From: CBDDYU01 sp965235655 | Lineage (GTDB): Bacteria > Pseudomonadota > Alphaproteobacteria > Pelagibacterales > Pelagibacteraceae | Assembly: GCA_965235655.1 (NCBI GenBank) | Contig: CBDDYU010000001.1 | Span: forward strand, 1-64,000 | DNA: 64,000 nt | Direction of reading: 5' to 3' | Shown here: one piece after another, positions 44,233-53,721 of the stretch | Position numbering within the stretch: position 1 is the first letter of the stretch | How the letters are laid out: each line of letters starts with the position of its first letter | Notes under the pieces: generated by a model | Seen by the model: the letters and a program-made list of their open reading frames with translations, nothing else | Told to the model about the DNA's origin: nothing | Database searches by the model: none | Made by a program: the position numbers and the translations under genes

Positions 44233-45229
44233 TTTTTGCTTAGACGATCCTACAATTAATTCTCTTTATTCACATTTTGCCAAAGTAGTTAAAACAGAAA
44301 TTAAAAAAAAAAAATTTATTCTAGCAGTATCAGGTGGTCCAGATAGTTTAGCTTTGGCTTATCTAGCCAGAATCTATGTAGCTCAGACAAATTCACAATT
44401 AGAAGCCATCATTATTGATCATGCAATTCGAAAATCAAGCGCTGCAGAATGTAGATTAACTGCAAAAAATCTTTCGAGGATTGAAGTAAAAAATACTATT
44501 TTAAAAGTTAAAAAAAAAATTCTGACTAATATTCAAAAGCAAGCAAGAGATGAACGATATAAATTGATGAATGCTTTTTGCAAAAAAAGAAAAGCAAATT
44601 ATCTCTTAACAGCCCATCACTTAGACGATCAAGTTGAAAACTTTTACATTCGCTTAAGTAGGGGCAGTGGTTTAAATGGCTTATCTTCTATGAAAACTAT
44701 AGAAAAAAATCAGGGAAATATCTCACTAGTTAGACCTTTATTAAATTGTAAAAAAAAAGATCTTGAATACTTAGCTAAAAAAATTTTTTCACAATATGTT
44801 AAAGATCCATCAAATAATAACGATCAATTTTTACGAGTTAGAATTAGAAAATTAAAAAAACAACTTAGTAAAGAAGGTTTAGACCAAGACAGGTTGATAA
44901 AAACTATTGCAAATTTAAATTCCGCAAAAGAAGCGTTAGATTTTTATGTTGATCATGCTTTTAAAAAAAATATTCGTTTTCTTCGTTCCAAAACGGAAAT
45001 TAGTAAGCAGCTATTTACAAAAGAACCTTTTGAAATTATTTACCGCACAATTACAGAGTTAATAAAAAAAAAATCTAGAAAGGAATACCCACCTCGATCT
45101 AAAGGTATTGAAAATTTAATTACTGCTATTCAAAGAAAAGATTTTAAATCAGTTACCTTAGGTGGGTTTGTCTTTTCTAATCACCTGAACAAGGTAATAA
45201 TGAGTCAAAGAAATAAGGAAAAAAATTAG
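44198..45229 (+). CDS. tilS: tRNA(Ile)-lysidine synthetase TilS
   Basis: 343-residue PP-loop ATPase that makes lysidine at C34 of tRNA-Ile(CAU). The PP-loop AVSGGPDSLALAY is at about residues 43-55; LLTAHHLDDQVENFYIRLSRG (in two parts) follows. The C-terminal domain is short compared with E. coli TilS (432 residues), as in many alphaproteobacteria. Located between cpoB and ftsH, the conserved order. Confidence 0.92.
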   Translation: MKQVNTNVKKHNFCLDDPTINSLYSHFAKVVKTEIKKKKFILAVSGGPDSLALAYLARIYVAQTNSQLEAIIIDHAIRKSSAAECRLTAKNLSRIEVKNTILKVKKKILTNIQKQARDERYKLMNAFCKKRKANYLLTAHHLDDQVENFYIRLSRGSGLNGLSSMKTIEKNQGNISLVRPLLNCKKKDLEYLAKKIFSQYVKDPSNNNDQFLRVRIRKLKKQLSKEGLDQDRLIKTIANLNSAKEALDFYVDHAFKKNIRFLRSKTEISKQLFTKEPFEIIYRTITELIKKKSRKEYPPRSKGIENLITAIQRKDFKSVTLGGFVFSNHLNKVIMSQRNKEKN

Positions 45230-45305
45230 AATTTAGTCAATTTATTTACATTCATGTGTTATATTGCATCTTGTAACTTTCATTTTAATACCTATTTTAT
45301 AACGT

Positions 45306-47198
45306 ATGAATCTTAAAAATCTGACCATGTGGGGCATTATAGTACTTCTAGTACTAGGTCTTTTTAATTTATTTCAAAATCCATCTACTATGTCAGGATC
45401 CAAAGATTTACCCTTCTCAACTTTTATGAGTGAGATCGACAAAGGTAATATTACTTCTGTCGATATAAGAGGAAATGAAATTCAAGGGACGTTTGCAAAT
45501 GGAACAAAATTCAGAACGTATTCGCCAAACTATCCAAACTTAGTTGAAAAATTAAACGGCAAAGGAGTTTCTATTACCGCAGGACCAGTCGAGGATAAAA
45601 TGCCTTCATTATTTGGTGTCTTATTATCTTGGTTCCCAATGATTTTATTAATCGGTGTTTGGATTTTCTTCATGCGACAGATGCAAGGAGGAAAAGGTGG
45701 TGCCATGGGATTTGGTAAATCAAAAGCAAAACTTTTAACAGAAGCACAAGGTCGAGTTACCTTTCAAGATGTGGCCGGTGTAGATGAAGCAAAAGAAGAA
45801 TTAGAAGAAATTGTAGAATTTTTAAAAGATCCAAGAAAATATCAAAAGCTTGGTGGAAAAATTCCTAAAGGTGCTTTGCTTGTAGGACCTCCAGGAACTG
45901 GAAAAACATTAATTGCAAGAGCTGTTGCAGGAGAAGCAAATGTTCCTTTCTTTAGTATTTCAGGATCTGACTTTGTTGAAATGTTTGTTGGTGTGGGAGC
46001 ATCCAGAGTTAGAGATATGTTTGAGCAAGGTAAAAAAAATGCACCTTGTATTATTTTTATCGATGAGATTGATGCAGTTGGAAGAAGCAGAGGTGCTGGC
46101 TTAGGCGGTGGAAATGATGAGCGTGAGCAAACGCTTAACCAATTACTTGTTGAAATGGATGGATTTGAGACCAATGAAGGAGTCATTTTAATAGCTGCAA
46201 CTAATAGACCAGATGTATTAGATCCTGCATTATTAAGACCAGGTAGATTTGACCGACAAGTGGTAGTTCCTAATCCAGATATTATTGGTAGAGAAGCTAT
46301 TTTGAAAGTTCATTTGAAAAAAATCACAACAGGACCTGATGTTGCTGCAAGAACGATTGCAAGAGGGACGCCAGGTTTTTCTGGTGCGGATTTAGCAAAT
46401 ATTTGTAATGAGGCAGCTTTACTAGCTGCAAGAAAAAACAAAAGAATTGTCACGATGTCTGACTTAGAAGAAGCAAAAGATAAAGTTATGATGGGTGCTG
46501 AGAGAAGAAGTATGGTGATGTCAGAAGATGAGAAAAAATTAACTGCATATCACGAAGGCGGTCACGCTATTGTTGCATTATACGAAAGCGCATCCGATCC
46601 TATTCATAAAGCTACTATTATTCCAAGAGGAAGAGCGCTTGGTATGGTGATGCGACTACCAGAAAGAGATCAATTATCGATGAGTAGAGAAAAGATGTAT
46701 GCTGACATTTCAGTAGCAATGGGTGGACGAATTGCAGAAGAAATTATTTTTGGTCATGACAAAGTTACTTCAGGAGCTTCTTCTGATATTGAAATGGTAA
46801 CAAAAATGGCAAAAAATATGGTTACTAGATGGGGCATGAGTGAAGCCATGGGTCCTATTGCGTATCAAGAAAATGAAGAAGAGGTATTTTTAGGACGATC
46901 TGTAGCTAGAACCCAAAATGTTTCTGAAGAAACGGCAAAAAAAATTGATGCTGAAGTGAGAAAAATTGTTGATACTGGTTATGGAAGAGCAAAAAAAATT
47001 CTTACAGAAAAATTAGATGATCTTCATAAACTTTCCAAGGCTTTGTTAGAATATGAAACATTGAATGGTGATGAAATTAGAGATTTAATTTTTAAAAACA
47101 TCTATCCTAATCGAGGAATAAAAGCAGGAGAAGATACTAATTCTAAATCAGACAGCGCCCTAGGTTCTATTGGTCTAAAACCAAAATTACAAAATTAA
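45306..47198 (+). CDS. ftsH: ATP-dependent zinc metalloprotease FtsH
   Basis: 630-residue membrane AAA protease. Two N-terminal spans (about residues 7-22 and 98-118), Walker A GPPGTGKT, the pore motif region FVEMFVGVGASRVRDMF, Walker B CIIFIDEIDAVG, SRH motif NRPDVLDPALLRPGRFDRQ, and the zinc site HEGGH. Most homologues read HEAGH; the Gly variant keeps the HExxH ligands. Regulated by HflKC (11474-13479). Follows tilS after a 76-base gap. Confidence 0.97.
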   Translation: MNLKNLTMWGIIVLLVLGLFNLFQNPSTMSGSKDLPFSTFMSEIDKGNITSVDIRGNEIQGTFANGTKFRTYSPNYPNLVEKLNGKGVSITAGPVEDKMPSLFGVLLSWFPMILLIGVWIFFMRQMQGGKGGAMGFGKSKAKLLTEAQGRVTFQDVAGVDEAKEELEEIVEFLKDPRKYQKLGGKIPKGALLVGPPGTGKTLIARAVAGEANVPFFSISGSDFVEMFVGVGASRVRDMFEQGKKNAPCIIFIDEIDAVGRSRGAGLGGGNDEREQTLNQLLVEMDGFETNEGVILIAATNRPDVLDPALLRPGRFDRQVVVPNPDIIGREAILKVHLKKITTGPDVAARTIARGTPGFSGADLANICNEAALLAARKNKRIVTMSDLEEAKDKVMMGAERRSMVMSEDEKKLTAYHEGGHAIVALYESASDPIHKATIIPRGRALGMVMRLPERDQLSMSREKMYADISVAMGGRIAEEIIFGHDKVTSGASSDIEMVTKMAKNMVTRWGMSEAMGPIAYQENEEEVFLGRSVARTQNVSEETAKKIDAEVRKIVDTGYGRAKKILTEKLDDLHKLSKALLEYETLNGDEIRDLIFKNIYPNRGIKAGEDTNSKSDSALGSIGLKPKLQN

Positions 47199-47205
47199 TT
47201 TTTTC

Positions 47206-48264
47206 ATGAGGTCTGTTTACGTAAGGCCATGCAATTTTGTTCATGGCAAGCATGCAACTTTTCTTATTCAAAAAAAACAAGCATTACCTATCTGTGGAAA
47301 CAGATCGATTGCTTTTACTCACGTAGAAATCATTACAAAAAAAAATAAAAGACAAATTATTACTATTTCCCAAGTTAACAACCTATCCAAACAATATCAA
47401 AAACAAGTTCAGTTAGACTTAAAACAAATTCAAAAAAAACGAACTTCCATTGGAAAATTAAATATGGATCAACCTATCTTAATGGGAGTATTAAATGTTA
47501 CTCCTGACAGTTTTTCTGACGGAGGAAAATTCAATAAGCTAAACAAAGCTTTGCAACATACAAAACAAATGATCCAAGATGGAGCTCACATTATTGATGT
47601 AGGTGGAGAGTCTACGAGACCTGGTGCAAAACTAATATCTGTTAAGGAAGAATGTAACCGAGTGATTAAAGTCATTCAAAAGATTAAAAAAATTAAATCA
47701 TGCATTATTTCTATCGATACAAGAAAATCACAAGTTATGAAACAGGCTGCAAAAGCTGGTGCAACTATTATCAATGATGTTTCTGCTTTAGATTTTGATC
47801 CTCAATCAGAACAAGTAGTTATAGATTTGAAAAAGCCAATTATTCTTAATCATTCGCAAGGCACACCAGAAACGATGCAAAAAAATCCAACCTATCAAAA
47901 TGTTTTGATTGAAATTTATGACTATTTTGAAAATAAAATTAAACAATTAGAAAAAAAGGGAATACCAAGAAAACATATCATTGTAGATCCAGGTATTGGT
48001 TTTGGTAAAAATGTTCAGCACAATCTAACATTAATGAGACATGTTTCTTTTTTTCATTCTTTAGGTTGTCCTTTGATGCTTGGTCCATCAAGAAAAAGTT
48101 TTATTGGAAAAATTATGGGTAAAAAAGATAGCATTTCTAGAATTGGTGGAACGATATCTGCTGTAATAATTGGTGCGAACCAAGGTGTTCAGTTTTTTAG
48201 GGTGCATGATATAAAAGAAATCAACGAGGCATTAACAATTAATCAAGCGCTACATACAATTTAA
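47206..48264 (+). CDS. folP: Dihydropteroate synthase
   Basis: Joins para-aminobenzoate to dihydropterin pyrophosphate. The catalytic TIM barrel starts near residue 90: GVLNVTPDSFSDGGKF, IDVGGESTRPGA, IDTRKSQVMKQA and DPGIGFGKN are diagnostic. At 352 residues it is longer than E. coli FolP (282) because of an N-terminal extension of about 85 residues of unknown role. Seven bases after ftsH; its stop overlaps the glmM start. Confidence 0.93.
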   Translation: MRSVYVRPCNFVHGKHATFLIQKKQALPICGNRSIAFTHVEIITKKNKRQIITISQVNNLSKQYQKQVQLDLKQIQKKRTSIGKLNMDQPILMGVLNVTPDSFSDGGKFNKLNKALQHTKQMIQDGAHIIDVGGESTRPGAKLISVKEECNRVIKVIQKIKKIKSCIISIDTRKSQVMKQAAKAGATIINDVSALDFDPQSEQVVIDLKKPIILNHSQGTPETMQKNPTYQNVLIEIYDYFENKIKQLEKKGIPRKHIIVDPGIGFGKNVQHNLTLMRHVSFFHSLGCPLMLGPSRKSFIGKIMGKKDSISRIGGTISAVIIGANQGVQFFRVHDIKEINEALTINQALHTI

Positions 48265-49592
48265 TGAAAAAATATTTTGGTACAGATGGTATTCGTGGAA
48301 CTGTAAATCAAGGCCATGTTACTGGAGAAGATTTTTACAAATTTGCTTTAGCAGCGGGAAGTTTTTTTAAAATTAAGGATAAAAAAAAACACCTTGCTAT
48401 TATTGCTAAAGATACAAGAATTTCGGGTTACATGTTGGAGCCTGCAATAGTATCTGGTTTAACTTCCGCAGGTATGGACATTATTACATTTGGTCCTATT
48501 CCTACCAATGCACTTGCTATGCTAACAAGATCAATGAAGGCAGATATTGGTATTATGATTACTGCATCCCATAATCCGTATCATGACAATGGTCTAAAAT
48601 TATTTGGTCCTGATGGTTTAAAATTATCGGATGAAGTTGAAAAAAAAATAGAAAAATTAATTGATGCTCCTAAAAACAAATTACTTGTCCCTGTCAAAGA
48701 ACTTGGTCGTGTAAAGCGTTTAGAGGATGGTAATTCAAGATATATAGAAATTTTAAAAAGTAATTTCCCAGCTGATTTTGATTTAAAAGGAATGAAAGTA
48801 GTAGTCGATGCTGCCAATGGAGCCGGATATAAAGCGGCACCTAAGATGTTAGAAGAGTTAGGCGCAACCGTTATAGCCTTAGGTGTAGAACCGAATGGCT
48901 ACAATATTAATGATAACTGTGGATCAACTTATCCAAAAACTTTACAGAAAGCTGTGAAACAAAATAAAGCAGATTTAGGGATTGCTTTAGATGGAGATGC
49001 AGACCGAGTTATTTTATGTGATGAAAAAGGAACTATCATTGATGGCGATCAAATCATTGGAATGATTGCAACTCGATGGAAATTAAAAAATATTTTAGAA
49101 GGTGGAGTTGTTGGAACTTTAATGAGCAACTTGGGATTGGAGCAATATTTTAAAGCTAATCATATTCCTTTTGTAAGATCTGATGTAGGTGACCGATATG
49201 TGAAGGAAACAATGAGGGATAAGAAGTTTAATTTAGGGGGTGAACAGTCTGGTCATATTATTCTCGGAGATTTTACGACTACAGGAGATGGTTTATTAGT
49301 TGCTTTAGAAGTTTTGTTTTCGATGCGTAAAGGAAAAAAAGCTAGCAAACTTTTAAAAGTTTTTACTCCAGTTCCACAAATTTTGGAGAATATAGTTGTT
49401 AAAGACAAGTCAGTCATAACCAGCAAAGCATGTGTTCAAGCAATCAAAAAAGCAGAACAGTTATTGGGAGAACAAGGAAGAATGTTGGTGAGAAAATCTG
49501 GAACCGAGCCCAAAATAAGAATTATGGGAGAAAGTCATAATAAAAAACTATTACAACAAGCAATTCAAATCGTATCAAAATCAATTAAGTGA
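48264..49592 (+). CDS. glmM: Phosphoglucosamine mutase GlmM
   Basis: 442-residue enzyme converting glucosamine-6-P to glucosamine-1-P for wall precursors. FGTDGIRGTVNQG (about 5-17), the phosphoserine loop TASHNPYHDNG (about 100-110), the metal loop DGDADRVILCD and the C-terminal VRKSGTEPKIRIM are all present. Overlaps thiD by four bases (GTGA). Confidence 0.97.
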   Translation: MKKYFGTDGIRGTVNQGHVTGEDFYKFALAAGSFFKIKDKKKHLAIIAKDTRISGYMLEPAIVSGLTSAGMDIITFGPIPTNALAMLTRSMKADIGIMITASHNPYHDNGLKLFGPDGLKLSDEVEKKIEKLIDAPKNKLLVPVKELGRVKRLEDGNSRYIEILKSNFPADFDLKGMKVVVDAANGAGYKAAPKMLEELGATVIALGVEPNGYNINDNCGSTYPKTLQKAVKQNKADLGIALDGDADRVILCDEKGTIIDGDQIIGMIATRWKLKNILEGGVVGTLMSNLGLEQYFKANHIPFVRSDVGDRYVKETMRDKKFNLGGEQSGHIILGDFTTTGDGLLVALEVLFSMRKGKKASKLLKVFTPVPQILENIVVKDKSVITSKACVQAIKKAEQLLGEQGRMLVRKSGTEPKIRIMGESHNKKLLQQAIQIVSKSIK

Positions 49593-50401
49593 AACCGAGA
49601 AGTAAAATACTCATTATTGCAGGATCAGACTCTTCTGGTGGAGCAGGTATTCAAGCAGATATTAAAACAGTAACAAGTTTAGGTGGCTATGCCATGACAG
49701 CAGTGACAGCAATTACGGTACAAAATACGACAGGAGTGACTTCAGTTATCCCTATTCCTGCGAAAGAAATTGCAAAGCAAATTACTTTCACTGCAAAGGA
49801 TATAAAACCAGATGCAATTAAAATTGGCATGCTCCATTCTCCAGATGTGATTCATCAAGTGCTGTCAGCATTAAATCAAATAAAAATTGCAAAAATAGTT
49901 TTAGATCCAGTAATGGTAGCCAAGGGAGGGGCTCGACTAATTAATGATCCTGCCATTCAAGTATTAAAAAATAAATTAATGAGCAAAGCTCTTCTTGTTA
50001 CTCCCAATATTCCAGAAGCTGAAATTTTAACGGGAAAAAAAATTACCAATACCGATGGCATGATTTTAGCTGCTTATACCTTGATGCACTGGGGAGCAAA
50101 AAATGTTTTGCTGAAAGGTGGGCACCTAAAAGGAAATTATGTCCAGGATATTTTAGTTACTCCAAAGAAAATATTTATGTACAAAAATAAAAAACTAAAG
50201 ACAAAAAATACGCACGGAACGGGATGTACATTATCTTCAGCAATTACAACTTTTTTAGGCTGTGGAAAACCTATCGACAAATCCTGTGAACTTGCAATTA
50301 GATATGTTAATAATGCGATCAGATCTAATCCCCATTATGGAAAAGGTCATGGTCCGGTCAATCATTTGACCTCCATACACTTGGATACAAAATTTAAATA
50401 A
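49589..50401 (+). CDS. thiD: Hydroxymethylpyrimidine/phosphomethylpyrimidine kinase
   Basis: 270-residue ribokinase-like enzyme phosphorylating HMP and HMP-P for thiamine. GSDSSGGAGIQADIKT (about residues 11-26), DPVMVAKGG, TPNIPEAEIL and the anion-hole region THGTGCTLSSAI are diagnostic. GTG start coupled to glmM. Complements thiE at 29467; other thiamine genes are not in the window. Confidence 0.95.
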   Translation: MKPRSKILIIAGSDSSGGAGIQADIKTVTSLGGYAMTAVTAITVQNTTGVTSVIPIPAKEIAKQITFTAKDIKPDAIKIGMLHSPDVIHQVLSALNQIKIAKIVLDPVMVAKGGARLINDPAIQVLKNKLMSKALLVTPNIPEAEILTGKKITNTDGMILAAYTLMHWGAKNVLLKGGHLKGNYVQDILVTPKKIFMYKNKKLKTKNTHGTGCTLSSAITTFLGCGKPIDKSCELAIRYVNNAIRSNPHYGKGHGPVNHLTSIHLDTKFK

Positions 50402-51695
50402 ATGCAAAACGTTGTTGTCGTAGGCTCTCAATGGGGCGATGAGGGTAAAGGGAAAGATTGTGGACTGGTTGTCCGAACAAGCCGATATTGTTGTTAGGTT
50501 TCAAGGAGGTCATAACGCAGGCCACACACTCGTTATTGACGGCAAAGTATATAAATTAAAATTACTTCCTTCAGGAATTGTAAGATCGAATAAAGTTTCT
50601 GTGATTGGAAACGGTGTGGTTGTAGATCCTTGGGCATTATTGGACGAGATCAAAGGCATTGAAAAACAAGGTGTAACCGTTACGGAAGAAAATCTAGTCC
50701 TAGCAGAAACAGCAAGTTTAATTTTACCTTTTCATCAAGAGATGGATGAAATTAGAGAAGATCTAGCAGGTAAAGGAAAAATCGGAACAACAAGACGAGG
50801 TATAGGACCAGCTTATGAAGATAAGGTTGGTAGACGATCTATTCGTGTGATGGATTTAAAATCAGAAAGTAATTTAAATAAAAGGTTAGAAGTCGTGTTA
50901 GCACACCACAATGCTATTAGAAAAGGATTGGGAAAAAAACTATTTGAAAAAGAAAAATTAATTGAAGACTTGTTAAAAATTGCTCCATCTATTTTAAAAT
51001 ATTCACAACCTGTGTGGAGAAAAATGGATCAATACCGAAGTGAGGGTAAAAAAATATTATTTGAAGGTGCGCAAGGAATTTTGCTGGATGTTGATCATGG
51101 AACCTACCCTTATGTCACTTCATCAAATACTGTGGCAGGCGCTGCAAGCACCGGAACGGGGGTTGGGCCAAAAACTATCAATTATGTCCTTGGAATTACT
51201 AAGGCTTATACAACTAGAGTAGGAGAAGGACCTTTTCCTACAGAACTGACAGATAAAATTGGAGAGTCTTTAGGAAAACGTGGAAAAGAATTTGGAACGG
51301 TTACGGGAAGAAAAAGAAGATGCGGTTGGTTTGATGGAGTGCTGGTAAGACAAACTGTCAAAATGTCAGGCATTGATGGTATTGCTTTAACCAAACTGGA
51401 TGTCTTGGATGAATTGGAAGAAATTAATATGTGTATCGAATACGATTTAGATGGAACCAAGATAGATTACTTGCCAGCTGCAGCAGAAGATCAGGCAAGA
51501 GTACAACCCATTTACAAAACTTTTAAAGGTTGGAAATCTTCAACACAAGGCATTAGAAATTATGATGAGCTGCCACGAGAAGCTAAAATATATTTAAGTG
51601 AATTAGAAGATTTTATTGGTACGAAAATATCTAGTATCTCTACAAGCCCAGAGCGAGATGATACAATACTAGTAGAAAATCCTTTTAAAGTTTAG
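50402..51695 (+). CDS. purA: Adenylosuccinate synthetase, frameshifted near 5' end
   Basis: Converts IMP and aspartate to adenylosuccinate with GTP. The true start is the ATG at 50402, reading VVVVGSQWGDEGKGK with the GTP-binding loop. The frame then breaks at about 50450-50456 (GGGAAAG). The next frame continues IVDWLSEQADIVVRFQGG without loss. GHNAGHTLV, TTRRGIGPAYEDK and the STGTGVGP loop are intact. Removing one base gives a full-length enzyme of about 430 residues. An internal start past the break would lose the P-loop, so the break is probably a sequence error in an essential gene. Confidence 0.9.
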
Positions 51696-51697
51696 AA

Positions 51698-52600
51698 TTA
51701 ATTTACCGAAAGTTGTTTTGGTTGCTTAACGTTTTCAAGCATTGCTTTTTGTAACTTTTCAAATGCTCTATTTTCAATTTGACGAATTCGTTCTCTGCTA
51801 ACTTTATATTTCTGACTAAGTTCTTCTAATGTTTTGGGTTCATCAATTAATCTTCTGTCTTGTAATATTTCTTTTTCTCTTTCATCTAGTACTGACATAG
51901 CATTTTTTAATAAAGCTTGCTTTTGTTGTAATTCTTGACGTTGGGAAACTTGTAATTCTTGATCTGCATCTTCATCGACTACCCAATCTTGCCATTCTGC
52001 ATCACCTTCTTCATTGCCAACATGCGCATTTAAGGAATGCTCGTGACCTGCTAAACGTTGATTCATAGATATTACTTCATCTTCCCGAACATCTAATTGA
52101 TTAGCAATTTGCGTGACATGCTCTGGTAGCATATCTCCTTTTTCAGCAGCAAAAATTTGGTTTTTAATTTTTTTTAAGTTAAAAAATAATTTCTTTTGCG
52201 CTGCAGTTGTTCCAATTTTAACCAAGCTCCAAGAACGTAATACATATTCTTGAATAGAAGCTTTAATCCACCACATAGCATAAGTTGCAAGACGAAAACC
52301 TTTTTCAGGATCAAATTTTTTTACCGCTTGCATTAGACCAATATTTCCCTCTGATACTAATTCACTCACAGGTAATCCATATCCTCGGTAACCCATGGCA
52401 ATTTTTGCGACTAATCGTAAATGACTTGTAACTAATTTATGAGCAGCTTCCTTATCACCTTGTTCCCTCCAATTTTTTGCAAGAATATATTCTTCTGCTG
52501 CATCCAGCATGGGAAATTTTCTAATTTTTGCAAGGTATGCACTAAAGCTACCTTCGGGGGTAAGTGTTGGTAAATTTGTTTTTGTAACTTCTTTGCTCAT
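51698..52600 (-). CDS. rpoH: Heat-shock sigma factor RpoH
   Basis: 300-residue sigma-70-family factor directing heat-shock genes. Region 2 includes LVTSHLRLVAKIAMGYRGYG and the core-binding ISEGNIGLMQAVKKFDPEKGF-like segment (here VSEGNIGLMQAV), with the ATYAMWWIKASIQEY region 2.3-2.4. The RpoH box is around QKKLFFNLKKIK (about residues 134-145). Region 4 ends with the helix-turn-helix KVSRERIRQIENRAFEKL. Converges on purA with a two-base gap. Confidence 0.95.
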   Translation of the reverse strand: MSKEVTKTNLPTLTPEGSFSAYLAKIRKFPMLDAAEEYILAKNWREQGDKEAAHKLVTSHLRLVAKIAMGYRGYGLPVSELVSEGNIGLMQAVKKFDPEKGFRLATYAMWWIKASIQEYVLRSWSLVKIGTTAAQKKLFFNLKKIKNQIFAAEKGDMLPEHVTQIANQLDVREDEVISMNQRLAGHEHSLNAHVGNEEGDAEWQDWVVDEDADQELQVSQRQELQQKQALLKNAMSVLDEREKEILQDRRLIDEPKTLEELSQKYKVSRERIRQIENRAFEKLQKAMLENVKQPKQLSVN

Positions 52601-52640
52601 ATGCTTATTATGTAATTTTCAATTGTAAAATAACAAGGTC

Positions 52641-53624
52641 TTAATTTCCAAGTTTTTTTAACATTTTTTGAAAGTTTAACAAATCTTTAGGCAAATCTGT
52701 GGTGAAAAAAAGTTCTTTTCCCGATGTGGGATGAATAAATCCAAGTGATTTTGCATGTAACGCTTGAAAGGTGATGTTATTGAGCAATTGTTCAAAATCT
52801 GGATCAATATCACGAATTTTTTTTATTTTTTTTCCATAGGTCGGATCACCAATAATGGGATTTCCTTTATGCGATAAGTGAACTCGAATTTGATGTGTTC
52901 TTCCTGTTTCTAAAACACATTCAATTAAACTAATGTCTGGAATATTTTTTCCTTTATAGATTTCTAATGTTTTATAATTAGTGATTGCATTTTTACCTTG
53001 ACCCACATCAGCACTCATTTTTTGTCGGTTATATCTACTTCGTCCAATAAGTGTTTCAATTCTTCCACTAGTAGGTTTGATCATGCCCCAAACGAAGGCC
53101 AAATAAGATCTTGTGATTGAATGATCTTCAAATTGTTTGGCAAGCTCGTTATGTGCAACATCATTTTTTGCAACCACAAGTAATCCACTGGTATCTTTAT
53201 CAATTCTATGAACAATACCAGGTCGTAACTCTCCATTAATACCAGATAAGTTTCCTTTGCAGTGATGTAGTAGCGCATTAACCAAGGTCCCATCCATATT
53301 ACCAGCACCAGGGTGAACTACCATTCCAATGGGTTTATTTACGACAAGCAAATCTTTATCTTCAAAAATAATATTTAACTTTATATCTTGGGCAACTGTG
53401 TCTGTTACTATGGGTTCAGGAACTTCTAATTGAATTTGATCCCCTGTAACAATTTTTTTAGCATTTTCATTGATTGGTTTATTATTAATTAATAACGCAC
53501 CTTCTTTAACTAATTTTCCAATTTTGGTTCTGCTAAAAGAAGGAAGTTGCTCAGTAATAAATTGATCTACACGCTTGCCGTTTTGCTCTTCTTCTACGCT
53601 AAACATGTATTTTTTATTTGTCAT
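52641..53624 (-). CDS. rluD: 23S rRNA pseudouridine synthase RluD
   Basis: 327 residues. An N-terminal S4-like RNA-binding domain (RVDQFITEQLPSFSRTKIGK, about residues 18-37) precedes the RluA-family catalytic domain with HRIDKDTSGLLVVAKND, the Asp being the nucleophile. GRTHQIRVHLSHKGNPIIGD is the second family motif. The length and S4 domain indicate RluD (helix 69 pseudouridines) rather than RluA. Upstream of rpoH on the same strand. Confidence 0.93.
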   Translation of the reverse strand: MTNKKYMFSVEEEQNGKRVDQFITEQLPSFSRTKIGKLVKEGALLINNKPINENAKKIVTGDQIQLEVPEPIVTDTVAQDIKLNIIFEDKDLLVVNKPIGMVVHPGAGNMDGTLVNALLHHCKGNLSGINGELRPGIVHRIDKDTSGLLVVAKNDVAHNELAKQFEDHSITRSYLAFVWGMIKPTSGRIETLIGRSRYNRQKMSADVGQGKNAITNYKTLEIYKGKNIPDISLIECVLETGRTHQIRVHLSHKGNPIIGDPTYGKKIKKIRDIDPDFEQLLNNITFQALHAKSLGFIHPTSGKELFFTTDLPKDLLNFQKMLKKLGN

Positions 53625-53646
53625 AGTCTTGATATAACATCTTTGT

Positions 53647-53721
53647 GGTCTTGTAGTGAAATGGATATCATTCTTGTCTTCGAAACAAGCGTTTTAGGTT
53701 CGAATCCTAACAAGACCGCCA
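53647..53721 (+). tRNA. tRNA-Arg (anticodon TCG)
   Basis: Full cloverleaf: acceptor GGTCTTG/CAAGACC, anticodon stem CTTGT/ACAAG with loop CTTCGAA (anticodon TCG, reads CGN codons starting with CGA), T-arm TTAGG-TTCGAAT-CCTAA, discriminator G and an encoded CCA (53719-53721). Lies upstream of and opposite to rluD; its last base abuts the stop of the convergent ABC permease gene. Confidence 0.95.

Noticed and set aside
45230..45305. Heat-shock promoter upstream of ftsH
   Set aside because: A TATATT hexamer is present, but no properly spaced -35 or sigma-32 type element could be identified.
50439..50447. ATG at 50439 as the purA start
   Set aside because: It lies before the frame break in a different frame from the GTP-binding loop and would give an enzyme without SQWGDEGKGK. 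The ATG at 50402 starts the expected N-terminus.
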